64,000 nucleotides of DNA, taken from Chrysoporthe austroafricana. Lineage: Eukaryota; Ascomycota; Sordariomycetes; Diaporthales; Cryphonectriaceae. Positions 43,665 through 55,735 of the stretch are shown in pieces. The notes below the pieces were generated by a model. That model ran no database searches. It saw nothing but the letters and a program-made list of their open reading frames with translations, and was not told where the DNA came from. Within the stretch, counting starts at the first letter, position 1. Every line of letters starts with the position of its first letter. The position numbers were made by a program, and so were the translations under genes. The stretch covers positions 1,364,001-1,428,000 of the forward strand of contig JYIP02000008.1 of the NCBI GenBank assembly GCA_001051155.2, written 5' to 3'.

Positions 43665-44811
43665 TCATTCCTCTCCCTTATAAGGGTTGCCCGGCAAGAA
43701 CTTGGGCTCCCACAGGCCTCTCTTCTCCATAATTTTCACTTGGACGCCCTTGAGCAGAGCGTAGATGACCTTCAACGTTGGCATGGGCACGCCACGGGCC
43801 TCGCCTTCCCGCAGCGGCTCGCCGACAATGACCTCGATCTCCATCAGGTTCCCCTTCTCGATGTCCTGCATCATGCTAGGGTGAAAGTACGCGTCGACTG
43901 GGTCGCCGACAACGACCGTGTCGGGCAGGCTCGTGTCCAGATCGGCGCCTGCGGCGTTGGCGGCGGCGATGACCTCACGCATAATGGGCTTGAGGAGGTC
44001 GTCCACGACATGCTGGGTCATGCGCATACGGGTCGTGTCCATGCCCAGGACGGCGGCGACGGAGTTGAAGCTTGCGTTGTAGACCAGCTTGCGCCAGCGG
44101 GCCTTGAGTACATTGGGCTCGTAAACGAGGCTAAGCTTGCCGCTGGGGTTGTAGATGTCGATATAGCGACGGGCCGCGGCCTCGGCCACCTCGGGCGACA
44201 CGCCGGGGTTATAGAAGGGGCCGATCTTCTGCTCGTCCGTGTCGTCGTGCAGGATGACGCCGTGGGGCTTCTCCGTAGCTCCAATAGTAGATACACTGCT
44301 GATGATGGGATTGTTGGGAAAGCGTGGCACGATGGGCTTCTCAATATTGAGGCCGTTTTGCAAGAGAACGATGGCGGTCCTGCCGGGGGTGACAGCAGGC
44401 GCTATCAGGTCTGCGACGGTGGGCGGCACGTCTGGGGTGTTCTTCGTGGTGACCAGGATGAAGTCGAAGGGCCCCAGCTTCTCTTTGGCGGCATCAGGAA
44501 TCGTGTTTCTGACTGATGCGGCGAATGTTAGCCATCTGTACATAAACGTAGAGTTAAAGAACTGGGCAGTCGAGTCGGAATTGCTCACTCTCAGATGGCC
44601 GCCAACCCTTGATGTCACTACCATGCTCGATTGAGTTAATGGAAATGCCATTCTTCTGGACAGCAGCATAATTTGAGCGCATGACGGCGGTAACGCGCGC
44701 CTTGCCGCCAATCTCGAGGGCGTATGCGGCCATGGTGCCGACACCGCCGGTACCGAGGATGAGAACCCGGGCCTTCTCACTTGCCATAGTGATTGTTTTG
44801 TGCTCATGCAT
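43665..44811 (-). CDS. Ketopantoate reductase-like (ApbA/PanE family) NAD(P)H oxidoreductase
   Basis: Reduces a 2-keto acid to a 2-hydroxy acid; fungal genomes carry several PanE-like paralogues, most of unknown substrate. Exons 44811..44589 and 44512..43665; the 76-bp intron carries GTGAGC, a perfect GCTAAC branch point and CAG. Total 356 aa, or 348 if Met at 44787 is used. The N-terminal dinucleotide fold is VLILGTGGVGTMAAYALEIG. Then come PFDFILVTTKNTPDVPPTVA, IVLLQNGLNIEKPI (conserved QNG with Asn), SVSTIGATEKPHGVILH, and the C-terminal helical domain with RWRKLVYNASFNSVAAVLGM (conserved Lys and Asn of the active site) and GDPVDAYFHPSMMQDIEKG. All usual catalytic positions appear kept. 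It lies at the left edge of the catabolic group. Confidence 0.88.
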
Positions 44812-45646
44812 ATGTGAGCGTAGGGATAATGAAGAGAACGAGTTGAATGGATGGGTTGGGCGAGAGAGGAATGGTATCGATGAGACTGAAGAAGAAGAAG
44901 AAGTTGTTGTTGTTGAGTAATGGGGGAACGTGATATTGCCGGCGCAAGGCTGGCGTTGCGGAGGCTATCTTTGATATGGTCCGTCCGGGTTCGGACCTGC
45001 GTAATCCATACAGTAACCTGTCAACGAACAGAAGACCTACTAGGAGCGAACAAGCGAGCGATGAGACTTGGGCCAAGATACTTACTGCTACGTATGTAGT
45101 AAGCACCAGCTGTCAAGGTTAGTAACAATACGCGCACCTCATGACACATCCCCAATACCTGATGTGGAACCCGTGATGGCATCGCCAAATGCGTACAGTA
45201 ACACGGATTGCCCCGCATTCCCCTTAGCGGCATAATAGAATGGGCTAGGGAATTGGGCAGTTGATAGCGACGGGCTAATGAGAATCAAAGTCAGAGGGTG
45301 GAGTTGCGGGTGGGTGGGGCATTCAGGACACCGAGTAGGGGAGCTTGTATAGACAATTACTAACTACTGCAGTATATTTCGACGCAAAGGTGCCTAATGT
45401 GTCTGTCAACCTTGCCTAGACTCGTGAGCGATTTGGCTCAAAGTAGTGACACTATCTAAACGTTAGGTTGGTAAGATCGCCATTTCCATGTGCCTGCATG
45501 AATATCCTCGCTGGAGGATGGGCGACATTCACCGGCGGTTTATAACATGGCGATTGGCCGCAAGGATAAAACAGCCCAAAATATTGGATTATTCAATTGC
45601 AGAGGGGTATACGATCCTTCATGTCGGAATTGAAACTATGGCTTAT
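44812..45646. other. Intergenic stretch
   Basis: Includes the leader of the reductase gene with GAA/GTT trinucleotide runs at 44888-44915. The rest is featureless. Confidence 0.4.
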
Positions 45647-47480
45647 TTAGATATGTGCCCGGTGAGTGACATGAATGTTTCCGGTAACGACCGTCTTGAG
45701 CTGCAAGTAGTCTTCAATACCATACTTGCTGCCTTCGCGCCCGAGTCCCGACTGCTTGATACCTCCGAAGCTGGATGTGTGCGTATGGTATTAGCAGAAT
45801 ATCCATGGTTGGTTCTGAGTGGGGCCAATACTCACGGTGCGCTTGCGTCGGAAATGACACCAGTGTTGAGAGCGACCATGCCAAAGTGCAACATCTCAGT
45901 GACGCGAGCTGCGGTATTAATATCTTGGGTGTAGATATAAGATGCAAGCCCAACATCGCAGGCGTTCGCTGCGTCGACGGCTTCTTCCTCAGTAGAGAAC
46001 CGAAGGATAGGTGCGACGGGACCGAAAATCTCCACCTGGAAGAGGCGCATGTCGTTGGTTACGTCGGTCAGGACTGTCGGCTCGTAGAACGCGGGACCTG
46101 TATTGCTGTCTTAGCGTCTTGGGAAATAGATTCAGGACCTCATCAAATCTGTACTCACCCAAATCCTGTCTCCTGCGGCCTCCAATGGCAACCTCCGCAC
46201 CTTTGCTTACAGCATCGTCAACCAATTCGGTGACCTTGTCTGCAGCAGCAGCATGAATCAATGGCCCGTGAGTAGTGTCATGGTTTACGCCGTTGCCAAC
46301 CTTGAACCCTCGAACAATCTCTATCAACCTCTTAATGAACTCGCTATAGATCCCGTCCTGCACGAAGATACGGTTGGCACACACGCAGGTCTGGCCAGAG
46401 ACCTTGAACTTGCTAGCAACCACACCCTTGACAGCGAGGTCGAGGTCCGCGTCATTAAAGACCAAGACAGGTGCGTTTCCGCCGAGTTCCAGGCTGAGCT
46501 TCTTTACAGTGTCGCTAGACTGCTTCATCAGGAGACGGCCTACACGTGTTGACCCTGTAAACGAGATCTTGCGGACAATGGGAGATGTGCACAGGGCCAG
46601 GCCAATCTCAGGGGTGCTGTCCAATGAGCAGACAACGTTGACAATGCCTTTGGGCACGCCGGCCCTTTCGCCGAGAATGGTGATCGCATTCGCTGTGAAC
46701 GGAGTCTCTCCGGCAGACTTGATGACCACAGAGCAGCCAGCCGCCAGAGCAGGACCTAGCTTTCGTGTGATCATACCAGCAGGGAAGTTCCATCTAGCAA
46801 TCCGAGCGCATTAGAAATATATCGTCCGTATGTGCCGGCTGGAGGATTCCCCCAAGGAGAGCTTTTTCGAGGCAAGGGGAGGAGACAGGAGACGAGAGCA
46901 GAGAGGAGGGACTAATAACGTACGGCACGATAAGTCCACAGACACCGACAGGCTCCTTGAGGACCGACACACGGAAGCCTGGGGAGCTATGGGGGATAAC
47001 GTCGCCGCGAATATGGGCAGCCTCCTCAGAGAACCACTCGAGGAAGCTGGCTGCGAAGTTAACCTCACCATGAGCGTCTATTTGCGCCTTGCCATTCTCC
47101 CAGCCGATGAGCGTCGCAAGGTCTTCGGCGTTCTCAACGAGCAGGTCGTACCAGCGACGAAGTACGCGTGCCCGCTCGCGGCCTGTTCGAGTCCGCCAAG
47201 CTGGAAAAGCTTTGGCTGCGGAGTTGATGGCATCCTCGGTGTCCTGCTTGGTCGATTCAGGGCACGTGCCAATGAGTTGTCCAGTTGCTGGGTCTTTGAG
47301 GGGGGAAAAACAAAGATATACAGCGGTCAGCGAATCTGTCCTCGGAGAATTAGGCCTATCAAATCAATCCATACCGTGTACTTCGAATGTCTTTCCAGAG
47401 ACCGAGTCCGGCCACTGTCCGTTGATGTAGTTCTTGCCGATGAGCAGAGAAGGGTCGTTTAGGCGGCGCTCGCGAGCCAT
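45647..47480 (-). CDS. Aldehyde dehydrogenase, succinate-semialdehyde dehydrogenase type
   Basis: Oxidises an aldehyde (in this subfamily typically succinic semialdehyde from GABA) to the acid with NAD(P)+. Exons 47480..47375, 47293..46924, 46793..46159, 46097..45836 and 45770..45647, all GT-AG with consistent phases, give 498 aa. N-terminus [20 protein letters not shown]; then [58 protein letters not shown] (Lys of cofactor binding); [13 protein letters not shown] (Rossmann); Glu about 261 in LELGGNAP; catalytic Cys about 295 in [21 protein letters not shown]; and C-terminal [25 protein letters not shown]-type markers are KSAGETP (KPAExTP in most members), the CxC next to the catalytic Cys and the SGLGREGS tail. 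It is divergent from the RidA-amine oxidase gene, with 0.9 kb between start codons. Confidence 0.92.
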
Positions 47481-48379
47481 CTTCTCTTTAGAGAAGATAT
47501 ACACGCTCTTTGATTGTTTTTTCCCCCTAAAGGAATGAAATAAAAGGAAGTACAGGTCCTTTGACTGCAGAGTCAACCGTCGAGAACAACAGGTAGATTG
47601 TCGATGTAGTAACATTGTGGACCCACCTGGGCTACCTAGATAGCTGGCTACTTTTATAATGCTGATGGTATTACTTGCCAGGTACCTCAATTCGCCATAT
47701 TCTGTCTAGACTATGTGCCAACTACTTACCTAATGTCAAGACTCTGAAAAGAGAGAAGGGCGGTCAGATATCGTTTCCCCTCGCAAGAACTATCCGGCCC
47801 CGGAGAAGACGGGACCGCGACTCGAGAGGCCCCGTTTGCAACTTGTAATTCGCCATTCGTCAGCGATACGTACCTCGGTAGGTTAGTCGCATCTGCAGAT
47901 TCGCATCCATTCCCATCCATAAAGTTAGCTGCCCAAGACTGTTCTGCGACGTCAGTTCGCCCCTCTGAATACGGCATAGCTTAGCGAATAACACCGCCGG
48001 GCCGGGGTCTCGCTCGGCCTTGCCTGTTTTTTTATTAATCACTCCGTACACCCTACCTCGGATCACTTATCAACGAAAGCATCCAAAACCATTTTGAATG
48101 CGATATCGCTGAATTAGGCCATTTCGGAGGCTGGATCCGCGAAGTGCGCTTCCTTTGCCGCAGGTCTATCTAGAGCGAGATACTGAGCTAAGTCGGCATC
48201 TGGAGACAGCGGCTCTTCGAGATAATTAGATGGATAAAAGCCCCCCTGTGGAAAGTGCCCAAAATACCCAAAATAGTTGCCGATACCAGTTGCACGATTA
48301 TCACCACCATCGTCACTGCCACGACCCTCCTCCCCCTCCTCCCCCTTCCTTGTAAGGATAACCTCAAGACTAGTTCACA
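47481..48379. promoter_or_regulatory. Divergent promoter region between aldehyde dehydrogenase and RidA-amine oxidase
   Basis: 900 bp shared upstream region of two opposite genes. It has CCGGCCCCGG at 47794-47803 and CGCCGGGCCGGGG near 47996, which contain CGG/CCG triplets of the kind Zn2Cys6 regulators bind. A pyrimidine-rich leader with CTCC repeats at 48320-48350 precedes the ATG at 48380. Binding by the nearby regulator is only a guess. Confidence 0.4.
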
Positions 48380-50306
48380 ATGGCTCCCCGGCTCGAGATC
48401 CTCGACCTGTCCAACACCACCAACGTGTACCACTCGCCGGCCACTGTGACGTACCCCGATACCAAGCTCGTCCACATCTCTGGCCAGGTCGGCGCAACCA
48501 AGTCTGGTCATGTCCCGGCCGACTATGAGTCCCAGATTCACCTAGCCCTCCTCAACCTGCGCCGGGTCATCACCGCCGCCGGCGCCACGGTAAAAGACAT
48601 TGCCAAGTTCACAGTGTACATTGTCAACTATGACCCCAAGAACCGGCGGCACACCCGCCCGATCCAGCGTTTCCTGCGCGGCCACAGGCCGGCCATGGTC
48701 CTGGTTCCCGTCAGCCAGCTCGCTATTCCGGGCTGGTTGTTCGAAGTTGACGCCGTCGTTGCTGTCCCCTCGCCCGCTCCGCAGTCTGTGCCCCGCGCCT
48801 TGACCGCCCCGGGCCAGTCTGTCGACGTTGTCATCGTCGGTGCCGGCCTGGCCGGCCTGGCCGCGGCGCAGAGCGTGACCCGGGCAGGCCTGTCGTTCGT
48901 TGTCCTAGAGGCCCGCGACCGCGTGGGAGGCAAGACGTGGAGCCAACCCCTTGCTGGCGGGGGCGTTCTCGAGCTCGGTGCGGGCTGGATCAACGACGTC
49001 AACCAGACGCGCATGATTTCTCTAGTGCGCGAGTTCGGCCTGGAGCTGATTGAGCAGAACACAACTGGAAACGTGTCTGCCGAGGACCTCGATGGTAGCG
49101 TCTCTCCGTTCCCGTACGGCGAGGTACCAAATGTACGTTGAGGAGGAAACCACAAAATGGAGCCCTTTTGTTTGGGTGTGTGTGCCCGTGTGAATGAACC
49201 AGGAAGCTAATTCGTGATTCTGCCGTTTCCAGTTTGACCGCGCTTCGCGCCAGGATGTCGCGCGCATCCGTGACAAGACTGAGGCGGATTGCCAGGTGGT
49301 GGACACATTCAGGCCCCAGGATACGCGGCTGGATAGCATGACCTTCGAGGCCTACCTGCGCGCCAACAACGCGACCGAGAAGGCCTTCTGGACTGCAACC
49401 GTCTGGACTCGGGCCATGCTGGGTGTTGATCCCCGCGACGTCTCGGCGCTCTATTTCCTCAACTACTGCAAGTCTCGCGGCGGGCTCCTCCAGATGCGCT
49501 CGGACCGCAAGGGTGGAGGCCAGCACCTGCGCATCCGTGAGGGTACTCAGACCATCTCCAAGAGGCTGGCCCAGAACCTGCCCAAGGGGACTGTCCGCCT
49601 CGGCAATGCAGTCCAGCAGATCGCGCAGGATGGTCTCAACGCCGTCGACGTGACCACTGCGGACGGTTCTGTGTTCCGCGGACGCAAGCTCATCACCACC
49701 GTCCCAAGCCCCGTGCTCAAGAAGATTGACTTCGCACCTCCCCTTCCACCAGTAAAGCTCGCGTATGCCGAGTCTGCCAACTATGGCTACTACAGCAAGG
49801 CCATGATGGTGTTCAAGACCCCTTTCTGGATACCCAAGGGCTTCTGCGGTCTTGCACAGTCCTTTACCGGTCCTGCAGCGGTTGTGCGTGACTCGTGCAG
49901 CCCGCCCGATAACATGTATGCGCTCACCTGCTTCATGTGCGGTCCCCCGGCCCACGAATGGTCCCTCCTCCCAAACAACGAGCGCGAGGACAAGCTCCTG
50001 AACCAGCTCGGAAAGCTGTTCGATGTCCAGGACACTATCAAGCAGGATTTCGTCCAGATGGTCCTGTACGAGTGGATCTACGACGAGTGGTCTGGATACG
50101 GCTGCCCGTGCGCCCACCTGCCGCCCGGCGTCCTGGATGCGCTTGGCCCTAATTCGCTACGCGAGCCCGTTGGCAACTTGCACTTTGCGGGGACGGGGAC
50201 AGCAGGTGACTGGAAGGGTTATATGGAGGGCGCTGTCCGCAGCGGCGAGCGGGCAGCGCAGGAGGTGATCGAGGGGATCAACTCCAAGAACTTGGCAAGG
50301 TTATGA
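48380..50306 (+). CDS. Fusion of a RidA/YjgF-like domain with a flavin amine oxidase
   Basis: Exons 48380..49132 and 49233..50306 give 608 aa. Residues 1-135 form a RidA-like (YjgF/YER057c/UK114) fold: VYHSPATVTYPDTKLVHISG, QVGATKSGHVPADYESQIHL, ALLNLRRVITAAGATVKDIA, VYIVNYDPKN and PGWLFEVDAVVAV. The Glu of the usual active site is present (FEVDA), but the Arg aligned with E. coli RidA Arg105 reads as Met (RPAMVLVPV). From residue 148 a monoamine-oxidase-type flavoprotein follows: VDVVIVGAGLAGLAAAQSVT, VVLEARDRVGGKTWS, LELGAGWIND, and a C-terminal LHFAGTGTAGDWKGYMEGAV. The position that holds the flavin-linked Cys in animal MAO appears as YGCPCAHLPPG. The oxidase turns an amine into an imine; RidA proteins hydrolyse imines or enamines, so the fusion is chemically sensible. 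No signal peptide; a C-terminal peroxisomal signal is not evident (KNLARL). Confidence 0.92.
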
Positions 50307-51000
50307 TCTGTCCCCTGCCTTTTGGCCATCATCCCTTGCCGGCTTTGGTTGGTGGATGTGGTGCTATTGTGCTTAGGCACTATTGCATTATAATTAGATG
50401 ATATCAAATTGTGGGTAAGATCTTTAGCTTTACGGGGAACGGCTTTACCAACTCCTGGCTCGACTGATGAAAACGGACGATGAAAATCATTCACTTGACA
50501 CTATGGAATTGAATACATACTAAAAAAAACCTATCATAAGTAAGCAGGCAGAAATTATCAACGGGCATATGGCATCGTCTCTGCATGGATGCAAGTGGGC
50601 TTAAAGTGCCTAGTGCACACAACATGATGGATGACTTGTGTGTAGAACGTGCTTTGACGAAACAATCCCGTCATTGGAAGTCCAGAGCAAGGTATTTAGA
50701 TGAGATATGATGACTGGATTGGAAGAGGTGGTTTGGAATAACTTCTCTTCCGACAATCCTTATTGCTAGATCTTGTGTCAATGCCACTCTATTGGGGTGA
50801 TGCTAGCCATATGGCACTTGTCAGCCTTTTATAGCCGATGTGGTGGGTTTCTTCCTTCCGGCTAACCTTTAATCAGAATATACAAATAGGCTCAAAACCT
50901 CATAGACAACATTATATATCAAAGGAATCTTGGGATGAATGCCAGTCTGCGGCCCTGTTCCACAGCAAGCATAAACTGCAAACCAACGAAATTTTCTAGT
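50307..51000. other. Intergenic stretch between convergent genes
   Basis: Two genes end toward each other here. No ORF is supported. An A-run at 50522-50530 is the only visible simple sequence. Confidence 0.45.
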
Positions 51001-51906
51001 TTAGATACCCTTGCTCAGCTCTCCCTTAGACTTCCAAATCTCATACTCAAAATCTGGCTGGAACTCCGTGTAAAGAGTTTCCTGTGTTGATGAATTGTCA
51101 GCTGGCTGGTCTGCCGTAATCGAAGGAGCAGCGGCATCAATACGCACCGGATCAGCGTTGACTCTTGCTGTGTACTCTACCACCTGGTCGCTGATCAACT
51201 TCTTCTCGTGCCCAGTGGCATCAACCAGGAGCTGTACTTCGCAAGACCGTTCCATGAGCGTAAAGAGGTAGGCGGCCTCGTCAACAGTACCGCCGGCAGT
51301 CAACAGGCCATGGTTCTGAAGAATGACAACCTTCGCACGGGGGCCCATGGCCTCCGCGATCCTCGCACTCTCGTCGTCCTCCAGGACGATGCCGCCGTAG
51401 TCCTTGTAGACCGCCTGGATGCCGTAGAAGTTGCATGTGTCTTGGCTGATGATGTCCAGGGGGAGCCCAAAGCTTGCCCAGGCCTTTCCGTACTTCGAGT
51501 GAGTGTGGCATACAGCGTTGAGGTCTGGGCGAACCTTGTGAATTACGCTGTGGATCTTGAAGCCGGCGGCGTTCACGGCGACCCGGTTGCCCCCGATCAC
51601 CTGACCATTCTCGTCAATGTGGACCATGTCGCTGGCCTTCAGCATGCCAAAGTGAACACCCATTCTGTCTTTCGTATTAGCTGAAGATGCACTAAACCCA
51701 CTCTCGAGTGAGGGAGGCTGGGATGCGCGCAAAGCTTGCAAAACTAACAGACAAGGAGCGGACAGGAAATGCACAAGACTTACGGATTGATCCAGAAGGT
51801 CGTAGGGTTGACGGGGTCGCGGACACTAATGTGACCAGAGGTTCCCTCACCAAAGAACCCCCACAAACAGATAAGGACTGGAGCGCCGATATACCAGCCG
51901 GGGGGA
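51001..51906 (-). CDS. Class II aldolase/adducin domain protein (N-terminus uncertain)
   Basis: Metal-dependent aldolase/decarboxylase-like fold, often acting on sugar phosphates or small hydroxyacids. Exons: about 51906..51784 and 51664..51001, with a 119-bp GT-AG intron (51665..51783). The order is GEGTSGHISVRDPVNPTTFW, MGVHFGMLKASDMVHID, GFKIHSVIHKVRPDLNAVCH with THSKYGKAW (two zinc His), DTCNFYGIQAVYKDYGG, VVILQNHGLLTAGGTVDEAA (third His) and the C-terminal LYTEFQPDFEYEIWKSKG. The metal triad is present. However, homologues have roughly 40-70 more residues before GEGTSGH (a helix with the RxxLAxAFR pattern). In-frame sequence upstream reads PPGWYIGAPVLICLWGFFGE and soon meets a stop, with no suitable ATG. 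Either a 5' exon was missed or the N-terminus is lost. It is divergent from the Zn2Cys6 regulator, under 200 bp apart. Confidence 0.75.
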
Positions 51907-52083
51907 ATTATCCTTGGTCGTTACGGAGCCGACACTAGTCATCCCCATGATAAGAGGGGCCGTTCCGGGTCTCTGCCCCGTCACCTCGCTCGCTCTTCAC
52001 TTCCTTCTACCCCAAACTCTCTCTGCAAGGCGCGGAAAGAAATCCGAGGTGCACGAAGCAAGCCTGAGTCCGACCCGCTGGTG

Positions 52084-54467
52084 ATGGGTACGGCGCCGCC
52101 GAAGCGCCTCTCCTCCGCTAGACCCAAGGAACGGACGTCGCTAGGAGGCCGCCGCGCTGCCATAATGACCAAACCATCCACGTCGAATAGCAGGCCTCTC
52201 TCCGCCCGGCTGCGGCAGCCGCAGCAGCGAAAACACAGCAAAGCGTTCACCGGGTGTTGGACCTGTCGAGCTCGCAAGGTGAAGTGCGACGAGACGCGGC
52301 CGACATGCCGCCAGTGCTCGGAGAAGAGGCTCCCGTGCGAGGGGTACGACGTCCGGCTCCAGTGGATGACCCCGGAAACGGGGGCCGGCGTCGCTGATAG
52401 CAGCCCGTTCCAGCCAAACCGGCCCATATGCCACCGCAGTAGAGTAGCCTTGGGTGCGTGCGATCGTGCTGATCGTCTTATTCCTTAGACCTGAGTGATC
52501 TGACTGGCTGACTGGCTGGCTGACGGGCGGCCGTAATGTAGGACCTTCGCTGCCTACCCTGCCTTTCCACGATATTGATGAGATCATGTGTAACCTTGAC
52601 TCGTTTCGTCCTGGAAAGCCGAGCGAAGCTGGCGGCAGAAGCGAAGCATCTCGACTTTTCCGGTGCTTTGGGGTCTTTGATTCAAACATTAGCGAGGCCC
52701 AGTCGCTTGCGCAAGCTGAGCCGCCGTCGCCAGCTCCTCAGTCCATTCACATCAGCATAGACTCCACTTCCTCGCCAGCCAGTTCATCTGATACTGGCAC
52801 CCTGCAGACCATTAGACCGCCCGGCTTCGAGCAGCCCTATACCGGAGATAATGTGCTGCCACTCTCGCTATTTCCCACCCAGCAGCACGTCGATAGCGAA
52901 GACAGTATCTTCACCAACCTCCCTCTTACATTTGACACGTACGAAGGCGTCCTTCCCTTGGAGGATTCGGAAGAAGATCTGTCGGTCCATGTTGAAACGC
53001 AAGTTGCCAAGGCTAGAGAAGGTCACTCCAGTCACGCTTGGCGCGAAACGTCAACCGAGCTTATCCCACGCAGTCCTGCCCCTTACGGCTTCTCCAGTCA
53101 GGAGAGGTTCCTCATGAATCATTACACATCCAGAGTAGTGAATCTGTTCGTCGTCTGCGACAACCCAAAAAGCCCCTGGAAAACGATCCACGTCCCACGC
53201 GCTCTGCAGAGTGTGGGAGAACTGGTCTGTCTGGGTTTGACATCTGAGATTAGAACCTCTCTAAGGAATGCTTTGCTATCTATCAGCGCCTTTTGTCTCT
53301 CAAACGACCACAAGATACAATCACGTCAGCAGGAAGCTCAGAAATGGGCCACAGTTGCCACGAGTTTTCGCGGCAAGGCCATCAGACATCTCAAGCAGGC
53401 AGTTGACTCGGCCAATCAGTCGCGCCCCAAGTACAAGGAATGCCTCGCGACCATGTTGTCAATGGTCTCGATCAACGTAAGTTCTTTCGATTTGCTCTCC
53501 ACTGGCTGCTGGATATGGGGACAGGCCCCAATCGCGTTTGCAGGTCATATCCGGCGATACAGAGAGCTGTGGCATGCACCTCGACGCGGCCCACCAGCTG
53601 ATACGCCAGGCTCAAAGCCGGAAAACCAAGTACTCCAACAAAGCCCTTGGCCTTCACCGCATCTACTTCTTCCTGCGAACTATATACGAGAGCACTCTCG
53701 TCAGAACTGGAGATCACAACAGCCACCATCAGACCGTAACGGCTTGGGGTTCTCCCGATTCAGCCATATCAGGTGTTGTACCAAGCGAATATGTGTCTTC
53801 CGCGTCGTCGTCTTCGTCACCCCGAGCCTCAGAAGACACATGTACCTACGAGCTTATCTATGGAATCCCCTACAGCCTGCTACTGCTCTTGAACGAGGCT
53901 GTGGCATTAGTGAATGAAGTGATTGATGAGCGGGAGCGTACTGGCATGAGAGTGCCCCCGAGCCACCTTGCCCAGCGGTGTGATGAGCTTGAGGCCAGCA
54001 TCATGGAGTGGACGGCAGATCCAACATCCACCATCCCGTTTACTAACTCCAGCAAAGCTTCTGTGAATCTAGATATCATGAAACAAATGACGCGGGCTTT
54101 CCACAACGCTATAATCATCTACTTTGCACAGCACGTACGCCTTCTTAGGTATCACTACCTGCAGCCCTTCATCACAAAAGTCATTGAAAGTATCGAGGAT
54201 ATAGAAAGAGTCAAAGCCGAGACGGAGATCCTGGCGGCACCAATATACTGGCCGGCCTTCATAGCGGCAAGCGAGGCATTCGATCCTGGCTTGCAAGAAC
54301 GCTTTCGGAGCTGGTATAATCAGGTGGAATTTTACGGAATTGAGGGTGTCAGGACGGGATTCCGCATCCTTTCGGATGTTTGGGAACAGGGGCCCTGCCC
54401 AGCCACCACTACTAGCATATGGCGTATGGTTGTTGAGCGAACGGGCGCGAAGCTTTTGTTAAGCTGA
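52084..54467 (+). CDS. Zn2Cys6 binuclear-cluster transcription factor (Fungal_trans_2 type)
   Basis: Nuclear DNA-binding regulator. Exons 52084..52453, 52542..53476 and 53544..54467 give 742 aa. The zinc cluster near residue 58 is CWTCRARKVKCDETRPTCRQ followed by C-x6-C, i.e. Cx2Cx6CxnCx2Cx6C, with the GYDVRLQWM tail found in regulators of the Uga3/Arg81/Acr2 kind. After a Ser/Pro-rich linker, from about residue 240 comes the helical middle-homology/Fungal_trans_2 domain (RFLMNHYTSRVVNLFVVCDN, PKSPWKTIHVPRAL, ISAFCLSNDHK, CLATMLSMVSINV, AAHQLIRQAQ, LELIYGIPYSLLLLLNEAV read as YELIYGIPYSLLLLLNEAVA). C-terminal WPAFIAASEAFDPGLQERF and FYGIEGVRTGFRILSDVWEQ are standard for the family. It sits between the aldolase-like gene and the hydroxyacid oxidase and is the likely local regulator of the group. 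An alternative start is the Met at 52165. Confidence 0.92.
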
Positions 54468-55735
54468 GCGCAAGTGTTAACGATGATTTCAGTTGCTAAA
54501 GGCGCCTTAGTGCCTTGTACGCCTCGCCTTTCTTGCTCGTGGTATGTGCTACGTCCGCGAACGTGCATTTTCCTTGTCGTTCAGCAAAGCATATCTTGAA
54601 TACTCGGCGGCCCGAAACCGCGTACATAGCTTTAACCAGGTGTAGCACATATATGTAAAGCTGCATTCGTATCAGGGCTCCCCACGGACGATCTAAGTAC
54701 ACGACAACACTTGCGACGGATGCAGTAAATAGGACCAGACTTGAGAAAAGACGCAGCTCTGTTATCGGCAGGTCTTATGATAGTCCAGCAATGATAAAAT
54801 TATCCGGCACTGGCAGGTAATGGATCAAGATAAAGTATTCGGGGCTAAGCCTCGAGGAGGTAACGGAAGAAGGATTGGATGACTTATTCAACTCATATGT
54901 CTATTATAGGGTGGACAAAATCTTGTTGACAAGTCTAAAATTTAAATAAACTTTCTATACGGACGTACATAGTGCACAGAATCGACTGCAATCTGGAGCA
55001 ATGCTAATGGACCTATAGGCTAGGAGTACCCAATTACAACCCCGTCGCCATTCTCCCAGTTTAGTAGCTAGCAACTACTATATCGAATCCTAACCGTTGA
55101 TTAGAACGCTGTTACTTGCCACCTCAGGTCTCTACTTACGCAATTATGGAGCCTCGGGCTCAGAAAGACCGGGGGGTTAAGCTTCTTTGGGACGGCCAAT
55201 AGGTGCTACTCTAGCAGTGTCTAGGTAATCAGTTGGCTAGATTAGTTTCTATTTATAATTAGCCCTTTACGGTACGCCGGCAGCGCCAGTCTATGGAAAG
55301 AGATAGCGACAGCGACAGTACTGCGGCAAGTTAGACTAGGACCCACCAGCTCCAAGACCGGCTTTGCTAGACAAGTAGCCTTATCATCCACCGATTCTAG
55401 TGCGGAGTAAGGTAACTTAGTCAGATCAGTCAACTACCAGAGCTTTCTTCGAATATGGAGGCCGACCGGGCAGACATAAGCGAAGAGTGCACGATAGGCA
55501 ACAAGCTTTACACGGCGTTTGGGGTAATTGATAGGTCGCAACCCGAATGGCTTCTGGACTCGCACCGCGGCACCCGCCTTCGGCGCTGCCTCCCTCAACT
55601 ATAGTACATAGGTATTCAAAATCCTCAAAGACTTGGCCTCCTCTTTGTCGTCGTCGTCATTATCATATCATTATCGCTGCAATTTCCCGTTATCACTACT
55701 ATAGACAGATTGTTTTATTGAGGTCGCAGCCCGCC
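54468..55735. other. Intergenic stretch with no supported gene
   Basis: Mixed composition, AT-richer around 54880-54960 and 55240-55260. Short frames only. Includes the upstream region of the hydroxyacid oxidase; CT-rich 55640-55700 lies just before its ATG. Confidence 0.4.

Noticed and set aside
43554..44516. 320-codon plus-strand frame opposite the ketopantoate-reductase-like gene
   Set aside because: The minus strand has strong family motifs throughout; the plus frame is an antisense shadow (His/Val/Asp-rich).
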